Below are positions 57,741 to 64,000 of a DNA stretch of 64,000 bases, in pieces (positions within the stretch are counted from its first letter, which is position 1; each line of letters begins with the position of its first letter). The position numbers were made by a program, and so were the translations under genes. The stretch comes from Gallintestinimicrobium propionicum (GTDB lineage Bacteria; Bacillota; Clostridia; Lachnospirales; Lachnospiraceae), in assembly GCF_025567525.1 (NCBI RefSeq), contig NZ_JAOQJY010000005.1, positions 62,001 through 126,000 on the forward strand, read 5' to 3'. The notes under the pieces were generated by a model. That model saw nothing but the letters and a program-made list of their open reading frames with translations. It was not told the DNA's origin and did not search any database.

Positions 57741-60632
57741 TTAGTTTGCATTTCCATCATCGACAGGGACATTGTCGGCTGCGCTGCCGTCGGAAGACGG
57801 TGCAGCTGCGGCAGACTGTGTCTGGACAGAGGTTTGTGCGGCATTTAACTGATTGATCTGTGCGTTGAGGCTGTCGATGCGGCTCTGTGCCTCGTCAACA
57901 GCGCTCTGTGCAGCCGCTTTTGCATTGTCATCGGCAGCCGCTGCAAGCGCTTGATCTGCAATCGCCTTATCCTCTACTGCGGTCTGGAGCTGCTGCTGCA
58001 GGCTTACGAGCAGAGCTTCGTACTGTGCAGAGTTGCTGCGCAGCTGAAGCTCGAGCCGTTCCTGCTCGATGATCTGATCTGCACCGGGGGTTGTCATGAA
58101 GACGGAGCTGTGCTCGCAGACCCTCTGGGAATCCTCGGAGGTCACCTGACCGGTCAGGATACGTTCGTTTTCCGGAAGCATTTCCAGAGTACCCTCTGTT
58201 GCAAAGGGGCAGGCATCTGCTGCGGGAAGACCGCTGTAGGCGCAGACACTACCCTGATAGTGTACGTCACAGGTTTCGGTCGGAACCGTATCTGCAGCAA
58301 AATATTCTGTCTTTAAGGTTTCACCGCAGAGTGCGGTCGGCAGCTTACCAGACTGCGCGCAGACAGTCTGAGCGACGATATCGGCAGGCTGGGAGAAGGA
58401 TTTGTTTTCCAGACCTTCATGCACCTGACTCATGACTGCTTTCCAGAGCTTCTTTGCAAGGCTTCGTTCTTCGCCCTTGCGCAGCTTTGTGTTGTTGTCA
58501 TAACCTGTCCAGGTCGTACAGGTGTAGTACGGTGTGTAGCCGGAGAACCAGATATCGTTATAATCGGACGTCGTACCGGTTTTACCGGCGATGGACATGC
58601 CGCCGAAGTTGACAGCAGTACCGGTACCGGAGGTGACAACATCCTGCATTGCGCTCGTTAAGAGGAATGCGGTGGAGGGCTTGATGACCTGCGTACCCTC
58701 GGTGCTGGTGTTATCCAAAATAACGTTGCCGTCGTGATCTTTTACAATCGTATACAGCTTGGGCCTGATATACTGCCCGCCGTTTGCGATGGTGGCATAG
58801 GAGGCGTTTAATTCGATGTTTTTTACACCATATGTGATACCTCCAAGGGCGAGGGCCTGCTGGACGTCGGAGAAAATCTTGCCGTTTTTCTCTACGCCGT
58901 CTACCAGCGTGGTAAAGCCGAATTTCTGTAAATATTCATAGCCCAGACGGGGGGTGATTTGCGTCAGGACCTTTACCGTAACGATATTTAAGGAGTCCCG
59001 GATACCATCCCGCAGGGAACAGATGCCGCGGTAGCCGCTGGAATACCAGTTGGATACCGGTCTGCCATTGTCATAGTTGAAGGGACCGTCGACCTCGACA
59101 TCCGCGAGAGTCATGCCGGCGCTGTCCAGAGCGGGCGCATAGGTGGAGACGATCTTAAAGGTGGAACCCGGCTGACGAACCGCATCGGTGGAGCGGTTCA
59201 GGGTCAGGTTTCCTTCCTTGGTGCCGCGGCCGCCGATCATGGCAACGACATAGCCCGTGGACTGATCCTCGATCGTTAAGGAAATCTGGGGCTGGGGCGA
59301 CAGGGTGATGGATTCGCCGATAATTTCCGCACTGTCGGGAATCGTAGCAGCCTTATAAGCCTCGATCGCTTCATTCGCCTCTTCCTGAGAGCTGTACAGG
59401 AGGTTGAAGTTTTTGTCGCCGTTTTCCTGATAATAGGATTTGTACTTTTCCGAGCTGATGTTGACGATGCCGCCTTCCTCCTCAGAATCAGGATCGCGGT
59501 AGGTCAGCTGGTAGCTTAACAGCCAGCGCGTGCCGTCCGGATAGAGGGATTCGTCAGAAGCAACGGAGTCACAGATCGCCTGAATATCGGGATCCATGGC
59601 GGAGAAAATGCTCAGACCGCCGGAATAAACCATGACGTAAGCCTGGGTTTCGGTATAGCCGGCTGCGATCAGGTCTTCGGTTACGGCTTCTTTGACTGCA
59701 TCCGCATAGTAAGAGTCTACGGAAGAATCTCCGCCGACTTCGAGGTTGGCGGTCTGGATTCTGCGGTATAAGCTGTCAGTATCCGCTTCCGCCTCATCGT
59801 ACTGCGCCTGTGTGATATAGCCCTGCTCAAGCATGTTGGTCAGCACCTTTTCACGGCGATCCTGGTTTTTGTCAGGATGGGTCAGCGGATTATACTTGGA
59901 CGGGTTCTGGGTGATTCCGGCGATGGTCGCGCATTCGGAAAGGCTTAACTCCCAGACGTTTTTGTTGAAATAACGCTTGGAGGCAGCCTGTACGCCCAGC
60001 GTGTTCTGTCCCAGGTTGATCGTGTTCATGTATTGTTCCAGGATCTTGGATTTGTCGTTGGTATCTTTTTCCAGCTGAATCGCAAGATACTGCTCCTGAA
60101 CTTTTCGCTTGATTCGTTCGCCCAGCGTCTTTTCCTGAGTCCAGGTCGTCAGGACGGTATTTTTGATCAGCTGCTGGGTGATGGTGCTGGCACCCTCCTG
60201 CCGTTTGAAGCCGGTCTTTACAGCGGTTACGCCGGCACGGAGAATCCCCATGATGTCGATACCGTTGTGCTGGTAAAAACGCTCATCCTCGATGGCGACA
60301 AAGGCGTTTGCCAGATCGGTGGGAATCTGATCCATCGTAACGGGGACACGGTTGGAGTCCTCGGCGATCAGCTTCGCCATCTGGTTTCCCTTGCTGTCAT
60401 AAATAAAGGAAGAGTATCGGGTGGGAGTTGCATCCTCCAGTGTGATGGTAGGTGCAGAATCTATAATCCCCTTGAAAACCCCCAGTCCGGCGCAGATGCC
60501 GATAATCCCGATTGCAATGACGCATAAAAGCAGCACCTTGGAAAAGGTGAGCAGGCATTTGCGTCCGAGCTTCGAAGATGTGGACTGGAGTGCTTTCTTT
60601 TTCTGTTTTACACTCTTTTTGCCATAATTCAT
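57741..60632 (-). CDS. class A penicillin-binding protein (PBP1A-type)
   Basis: A 963-residue bifunctional cell-wall enzyme. A membrane anchor is at about 33-52. The GT51 transglycosylase has IEDERFYQHNGID and GASTITQQLIKN. The transpeptidase has the serine motif PGSTFK, the SxN motif in RDSLNIV and KTGT in AGKTGTTSDYN. The last 150 residues are a coiled-coil and an Ala/Gln/Ser-rich tail (QSAVDEAQSRIDSLNAQINQ), longer than in most relatives. The gene is alone on its strand, with TGGAGG-free but AAGGAGG-bearing leader before the ATG. Confidence 0.93.
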   Translation of the reverse strand: MNYGKKSVKQKKKALQSTSSKLGRKCLLTFSKVLLLCVIAIGIIGICAGLGVFKGIIDSAPTITLEDATPTRYSSFIYDSKGNQMAKLIAEDSNRVPVTMDQIPTDLANAFVAIEDERFYQHNGIDIMGILRAGVTAVKTGFKRQEGASTITQQLIKNTVLTTWTQEKTLGERIKRKVQEQYLAIQLEKDTNDKSKILEQYMNTINLGQNTLGVQAASKRYFNKNVWELSLSECATIAGITQNPSKYNPLTHPDKNQDRREKVLTNMLEQGYITQAQYDEAEADTDSLYRRIQTANLEVGGDSSVDSYYADAVKEAVTEDLIAAGYTETQAYVMVYSGGLSIFSAMDPDIQAICDSVASDESLYPDGTRWLLSYQLTYRDPDSEEEGGIVNISSEKYKSYYQENGDKNFNLLYSSQEEANEAIEAYKAATIPDSAEIIGESITLSPQPQISLTIEDQSTGYVVAMIGGRGTKEGNLTLNRSTDAVRQPGSTFKIVSTYAPALDSAGMTLADVEVDGPFNYDNGRPVSNWYSSGYRGICSLRDGIRDSLNIVTVKVLTQITPRLGYEYLQKFGFTTLVDGVEKNGKIFSDVQQALALGGITYGVKNIELNASYATIANGGQYIRPKLYTIVKDHDGNVILDNTSTEGTQVIKPSTAFLLTSAMQDVVTSGTGTAVNFGGMSIAGKTGTTSDYNDIWFSGYTPYYTCTTWTGYDNNTKLRKGEERSLAKKLWKAVMSQVHEGLENKSFSQPADIVAQTVCAQSGKLPTALCGETLKTEYFAADTVPTETCDVHYQGSVCAYSGLPAADACPFATEGTLEMLPENERILTGQVTSEDSQRVCEHSSVFMTTPGADQIIEQERLELQLRSNSAQYEALLVSLQQQLQTAVEDKAIADQALAAAADDNAKAAAQSAVDEAQSRIDSLNAQINQLNAAQTSVQTQSAAAAPSSDGSAADNVPVDDGNAN

Positions 60633-60825
60633 GCAATGAAACCTCCTTGGTTTTGGACATTACCTCCCCTGATTATAGCAAAATCGGGCAGGTAAATAAA
60701 GGTTTTTCTGCCATATTAAGATATTGTTCACAAAAAGAAATGCTGTTATACTGGTTGGGAAGCGGGAAACGCCTGTCAGGGGACAGATGAGAAACCGCAG
60801 GGCAGCTGTAGAATGGAGAATTTTT

Positions 60826-61479
60826 ATGGAAGAAAAAGAAACGGTCAGGGAGCCTTACCGGATGGTGCTGGAGGGCGGTCAGGCAGAGCTGGTGGAAAAA
60901 AAATCGCGCTTTATCGCAAACGTCCGTCCGGTCGAATCCGAAGCAGAGGCGGTTGCGTTTATTGATGAGATGAAGAAAAAATACTGGGACGCCCGGCATA
61001 ATTGCTCGGCGTTTGTCATCGGCACGAAAGCGGAGCTGACGCGCTGCAGCGACGATGGCGAGCCCTCCGGGACGGCGGGACGTCCGATGCTGGAGGTGCT
61101 TTTAGGCGAGGGCGTAAGAAACGTCGCAGTCGTTGTGACACGGTATTTCGGCGGCGTGCTGCTGGGCACCGGCGGACTGGTGCGCGCCTATTCCGGCGCA
61201 GTAAAAGAAGGAATTGCCGCGTCCAAAATCGGGACGATGCGTTACGGCGTCCGTTTAAAAATCTACACAGACTATAATGGAATCGGAAGGATTCAGTACA
61301 TCCTGCGCCAAAACGGTCTGGAAGCGGAGGACACGGTTTACACGGATCAGGTGGAGCTGACGGTGCTGCTTGCGGCAGAGTGTGTGCCCGGATTGAAAAA
61401 AGTAATTATAGAGGCAACCGCAGCGAAGGCTGGCATCGAAGAGGTGGAGAAGCTGTATTTCGTGGCACCGGATGCGTAA
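60826..61479 (+). CDS. YigZ / IMPACT-family protein
   Basis: A 217-residue protein of the UPF0029 family. KKSRFIANVRPVESEAEAVA at about 22-41, the signature DDGEPSGTAGRPMLEVL and VTRYFGGVLLGTGGLVRAYS are diagnostic. Members bind ribosomes or regulate translation under stress in some organisms, but the bacterial role is unsettled. The ATG at 60,826 follows TGGAGAA. The in-frame ATG at 60,724 lies near the divergent promoter and is rejected. Confidence 0.9.
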   Translation: MEEKETVREPYRMVLEGGQAELVEKKSRFIANVRPVESEAEAVAFIDEMKKKYWDARHNCSAFVIGTKAELTRCSDDGEPSGTAGRPMLEVLLGEGVRNVAVVVTRYFGGVLLGTGGLVRAYSGAVKEGIAASKIGTMRYGVRLKIYTDYNGIGRIQYILRQNGLEAEDTVYTDQVELTVLLAAECVPGLKKVIIEATAAKAGIEEVEKLYFVAPDA

Positions 61480-61525
61480 ACAGTTGGGCGGCTGAACATA
61501 GTTGTAATAGAAATGGAGAATTGGG

Positions 61526-62281
61526 ATGAAATTGATTTCATGGAATGTGAATGGGCTTCGCGCCTGTATGACAAAGGGCTTTATGGATTTTTTCAACGAG
61601 GCGGACGCCGATATTTTCTGTTTGCAGGAGACGAAGCTTCAGGCGGGGCAGATCGAGATGAAGCTGCCGGGCTATGAACAGTTCTGGAATTATGCGGAGA
61701 AAAAGGGCTATTCCGGGACGGCGATTTTTACAAAGCAGAAACCTCTGTCGGTCGCATACGGCATCGGAATTGAGGAACACGATCACGAGGGCAGAGTAAT
61801 CACGCTGGAATACCCGGACTATTATGTGGTTACAGTGTATACACCCAATTCCCAGGACGGTCTGGCTCGGCTGGATTATCGGATGAAATGGGAGGACGAC
61901 TTTTTCGCGTATTTGAAGAAGCTGGAAGAGAACAAGCCGGTGATTTTCTGCGGAGATTTGAATGTTGCGCACAAGGAGATTGATTTAAAGAACCCGAAAA
62001 CCAACCGTAAAAACGCGGGCTTTACGGATGAAGAGCGCGCAAAGATGACAAAGCTGCAGGAGAATGGCTTTATCGATACGTTCCGGTATTTTTATCCGGA
62101 TCAGGAGGGCATCTATTCCTGGTGGTCGTACCGCTTCCAGGCGCGCAGCAAAAATGCTGGATGGAGAATTGATTATTTTATGACGTCAGAAAGTTTGAAA
62201 GACAGACTGGAGGATGCGAAGATCGACACAACGGTTCTGGGATCGGATCACTGCCCGGTGGAGCTGATTTTGAAGGATTAA
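61526..62281 (+). CDS. xth: exodeoxyribonuclease III (AP endonuclease)
   Basis: A 251-residue enzyme of the exonuclease III / APE1 family, which nicks DNA at abasic sites. MKLISWNVNGLRAC at the start, LQETKLQ (metal-binding E), VYTPNSQDG, GDLNVAHKEIDL (catalytic D and N) and the C-terminal GSDHCPVEL (catalytic D-H) are all present. TGGAGAATTGGG precedes the ATG, 46 bases after the YigZ gene. Confidence 0.94.
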   Translation: MKLISWNVNGLRACMTKGFMDFFNEADADIFCLQETKLQAGQIEMKLPGYEQFWNYAEKKGYSGTAIFTKQKPLSVAYGIGIEEHDHEGRVITLEYPDYYVVTVYTPNSQDGLARLDYRMKWEDDFFAYLKKLEENKPVIFCGDLNVAHKEIDLKNPKTNRKNAGFTDEERAKMTKLQENGFIDTFRYFYPDQEGIYSWWSYRFQARSKNAGWRIDYFMTSESLKDRLEDAKIDTTVLGSDHCPVELILKD

Positions 62282-62325
62282 AAAATTTCTGCTGGGGATA
62301 AAAATATGAAAAATTTTGGAATCAG

Positions 62326-62354
62326 TTGATATTCCAGGATGTTTTGTGTATAAT
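62326..62354 (+). promoter_or_regulatory. promoter of the structured RNA
   Basis: TTGATA (62,326-62,331), 17-base spacer, TATAAT (62,349-62,354). Start expected near 62,361. Confidence 0.8.
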
Positions 62355-62360
62355 ATAAAT

Positions 62361-62573
62361 ACCAAGAGAAAACTCTCTTCCTGGAAACAGGACACGAAGC
62401 ATAAGGTGTTTGCTTCCGTTGCACTGGCAACGTTAAAACTTTGCATTTACTCTTCAGCCAGAGAATAATAAGGTCGGACGGGTGAAAGGCTCGTAAAGTG
62501 GTGGCAAAGCACCGGAACGAAACCAGTTTTGCAGGTAAAATGGAGAAACCTTTGTATCAAAGGTTTCTCTTTT
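62361..62573 (+). ncRNA. structured non-coding RNA of about 210 nt, possibly raiA-motif
   Basis: Bounded by a strong promoter and a 12-bp terminator hairpin, with no coding frame. Several hairpins are visible: AGAG/CTCT, CCTG-GAAA-CAGG, GTTGC-ACTG-GCAAC, and GGTG-GCAAA-GCACC (one bulge), along with the unpaired tract GGACGGGTGAAAGGCTCG. Size, independent transcription and clostridial setting fit the raiA-motif RNA class. It does not match tmRNA, 6S, RNase P, SRP or T-box features. The RNA is well supported. The class name is tentative. Confidence 0.7.
62543..62573 (+). terminator. terminator of the structured RNA
   Basis: A perfect 12-bp stem GAGAAACCTTTG / CAAAGGTTTCTC with TAT loop and TTTT. 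Confidence 0.88.
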
Positions 62574-62588
62574 ACGTTAAGGAGAATA

Positions 62589-63257
62589 ATGAAATACGGC
62601 ATAAAAAACGAAAAAATATTGACGTCGGAAGAGGTGTTGGCGATCCTGCATCGCAGTGCCGTCCGATATTCCGAATATGCTGATACGACACTGCTATTTC
62701 TGTTTCGGGAAAAGAAAACGGAAGGTTATAATTTTTATGAGGTCAGATTTGGAAAGCATAATTTCATGCACCTGGCGGGAATGAAAAGTGAAATGTTCAA
62801 TGCGGTCGAATTTTATGAAGCATGTCTGAATGGAATGGTGACACAAAAGGCATGCACTCCGCGGAGAGACAGGAAAACGATGTATTCCAAGCTGGCTGTT
62901 TTGGAGCAGATGTTGGATTTACGAAACAGCAAATGTTATAAAATTGGAGAAAAAGATTTAGTAACACGCGAGAATGATTTTGAAATGGCTACCGGAAATG
63001 CGAACGGAGTCATTGGGTATGATGCGCGCATAAAAATAAAAGGAAGCGATAAAGTGGACAGAGCCAAAGCGGCGATTCCGACCACTTTACTGAACGCTCC
63101 GATCACAGCATATTGCTCCAGACCAGACAAGATTATGTTTATTCTGCAAAAATCAGATAGGGAAAATACATATAGCAGATTGTTTTATGAAATCAAAAAA
63201 GGGCTGTTTCAAACCGAAAAGGAAAGAATTAAGGAACAGTTAAAGATAGATTTATAG
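62589..63257 (+). CDS. PBECR4-like putative nuclease-fold protein
   Basis: A 222-residue protein. FYEVRFGKHNFMHLAGMKSE at about 50-70 and the surrounding alpha/beta plan resemble the Barnase-EndoU-ColicinE5/D-RelE-like group (PBECR4) found in phages and bacteria. The final 80 residues contain PTTLLNAPITAYCSR and a basic end. Activity untested. AAGGAG lies 5 bases before the ATG at 62,589, immediately after the RNA terminator. In-frame codons upstream lie inside the RNA and are not used. Confidence 0.6.
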   Translation: MKYGIKNEKILTSEEVLAILHRSAVRYSEYADTTLLFLFREKKTEGYNFYEVRFGKHNFMHLAGMKSEMFNAVEFYEACLNGMVTQKACTPRRDRKTMYSKLAVLEQMLDLRNSKCYKIGEKDLVTRENDFEMATGNANGVIGYDARIKIKGSDKVDRAKAAIPTTLLNAPITAYCSRPDKIMFILQKSDRENTYSRLFYEIKKGLFQTEKERIKEQLKIDL

Positions 63258-63301
63258 TAGTAAAAAAGGAACTTTTAGAAATAGCGCCCTAAAAATAGAA
63301 C

Positions 63302-63331
63302 CTTTCAAATTTCCTTATGGAAATTTGAAAG
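63302..63331. terminator. hairpin after the PBECR4-like gene
   Basis: CTTTCAAATTTCC - TTAT - GGAAATTTGAAAG, a perfect 13-bp stem, without a strong T-run. Confidence 0.6.
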
Positions 63332-63333
63332 TA

Positions 63334-63377
63334 GCGCAAAAAAGGGAACCCACCATGAGGTTCCCTTTTTTGCGCTA
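63334..63377 (-). terminator. typA terminator, two-way
   Basis: A 20-bp perfect stem, one arm GTAGCGCAAAAAAGGGAACC, 8-nt loop. The typA stop codon lies inside the right arm. Confidence 0.88.
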
Positions 63378-64000
63378 CTTGTTCTGGATTGCAGCACGCT
63401 TGCGCATGGTGTGATCCAGGATTTTTTTACGGATTCTGAGAGACTTGGGAGTTACCTCCAGAAGCTCGTCTGTGTCGATGAAGTCCAGTGCCTGCTCCAG
63501 GCTTAAAATGCGCGGAGGGGAAAGGCGCAGGGCATCGTCGGCGCTGGAAGAACGGGTGTTAGTCAGCTTCTTGGTCTTGCAGACATTGACTTCGATGTCT
63601 TCACTGCGACCGGTCTGACCGATAACCATTCCGGCGTAAACCTTTTCACCGGCTCCGATAAACAGTGTGCCGCGCTCCTGTGCATTGAACAGACCGTAGG
63701 TGATGGCATCGCCTGCCTCGAATGCGATCAGGGAGCCCTGCTTGCGGTACTGGATATCGCCCTTGTAAGGCGCATAGCTGTCAAATATAGCGTTCATGAT
63801 ACCGTTGCCCTTGGTGTCGGTCATGAACTCACCACGGTAGCCGATCAGACCGCGGGAAGGAATCATGAATTCCAGGCGGGTCGTGCCGCTGTGGCCGGGG
63901 GTCATGTTGACCAGTTCGCCCTTTCTCTGACCGAGCTTTTCGATAACGTTTCCGGCAAACTCTTCCGGAACATCGATATATACCTGTTCCATAGGCTCGA
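63375..64000 (-). CDS. typA: GTPase TypA/BipA, C-terminal part
   Basis: The 3' part of a ribosome-binding translational GTPase. It continues past base 64,000, so the GTPase domain is outside the window. Visible are the EF-G domain V-like region (VYIDVPEEFAGNVIEKLGQR) and the TypA-specific C-terminal domain (SRGLIGYRGEFMTDTKGNGI; VNVCKTKKLTNTRSSSADDA; PPRILSLEQALDFIDTDELL). In-frame codons upstream of the ATG at 63,992 are open and fit the family, so that ATG is not the start. Confidence 0.95.
   Translation of the reverse strand, partial: EPMEQVYIDVPEEFAGNVIEKLGQRKGELVNMTPGHSGTTRLEFMIPSRGLIGYRGEFMTDTKGNGIMNAIFDSYAPYKGDIQYRKQGSLIAFEAGDAITYGLFNAQERGTLFIGAGEKVYAGMVIGQTGRSEDIEVNVCKTKKLTNTRSSSADDALRLSPPRILSLEQALDFIDTDELLEVTPKSLRIRKKILDHTMRKRAAIQNK

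Overview
The window reads as a chromosome segment from a spore-forming Clostridia, most likely a Lachnospiraceae gut bacterium. Supporting signs are the SpoVAE-type protein, VanZ and DegV proteins, an FGGY ribulokinase with a GH51 arabinofuranosidase, bifunctional ArgJ, strong AGGAGG ribosome sites and consensus sigma-A promoters. The genus cannot be fixed from sequence alone.

Bases 1 to about 28,500 are the late half of a siphovirus-type prophage on the + strand. In order they hold the end of an early region (HAD-like hydrolase, lipoprotein, sigma-like late regulator), a hicAB toxin-antitoxin pair, a tRNA-Met, terminase, portal, minor head protein with an extra C-terminal domain, scaffold, capsid, connectors, tail tube, a frameshifted tail-assembly chaperone, tape measure, tail tip and Ig-like proteins. 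A variable tail-fibre locus, holin and GH25 endolysin follow. The prophage abuts the 3' end of a tRNA-Pro gene, the probable attachment site. Its integrase and replication genes must lie left of the window.

The most striking system is at 21.4-26.2 kb. The tail-fibre gene ends in a C-terminal cassette that starts at a 20-bp site (YTAAKTAGTGATTTGGGYGG). Three promoterless cassettes, one + and two -, begin at the same site in the same reading frame. They are arranged as two convergent pairs around a tyrosine recombinase with all catalytic residues. This is a shufflon-like switch predicted to let the phage express any of four receptor-binding tips.

From 28.5 to 35.7 kb is host DNA: tRNA-Pro, VanZ, tRNA-Trp, an XRE regulator, a DUF3810 protein, SpoVAE, DUF5721, 90-bp tandem repeats, DegV, and an IS607-type element with a wrecked tnpA but intact tnpB and a probable omega-RNA. 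From 35.7 to 42.1 kb is an arabinose module (araB, araD, GH51 arabinofuranosidase, DUF6171 protein, ArsR-like regulator), then a LytTR regulator and a DUF1294 protein on the other strand.

From 42.3 to 49.9 kb is arginine biosynthesis: argG diverges from argC, then argJ, argB and argD. The argC-argJ interval holds a large inverted repeat, a DNA glycosylase and a GNAT gene. From 50 to 55.4 kb are an orphan ABC substrate-binding protein, a YdcZ-like transporter, a bifunctional fucokinase/GDP-fucose pyrophosphorylase and FucU, which fit GDP-fucose salvage. The window closes with a secreted repeat protein, a class A penicillin-binding protein, a YigZ-family protein, exonuclease III, a roughly 210-nt structured RNA with its own promoter and terminator, a PBECR4-like protein and the 3' part of typA.
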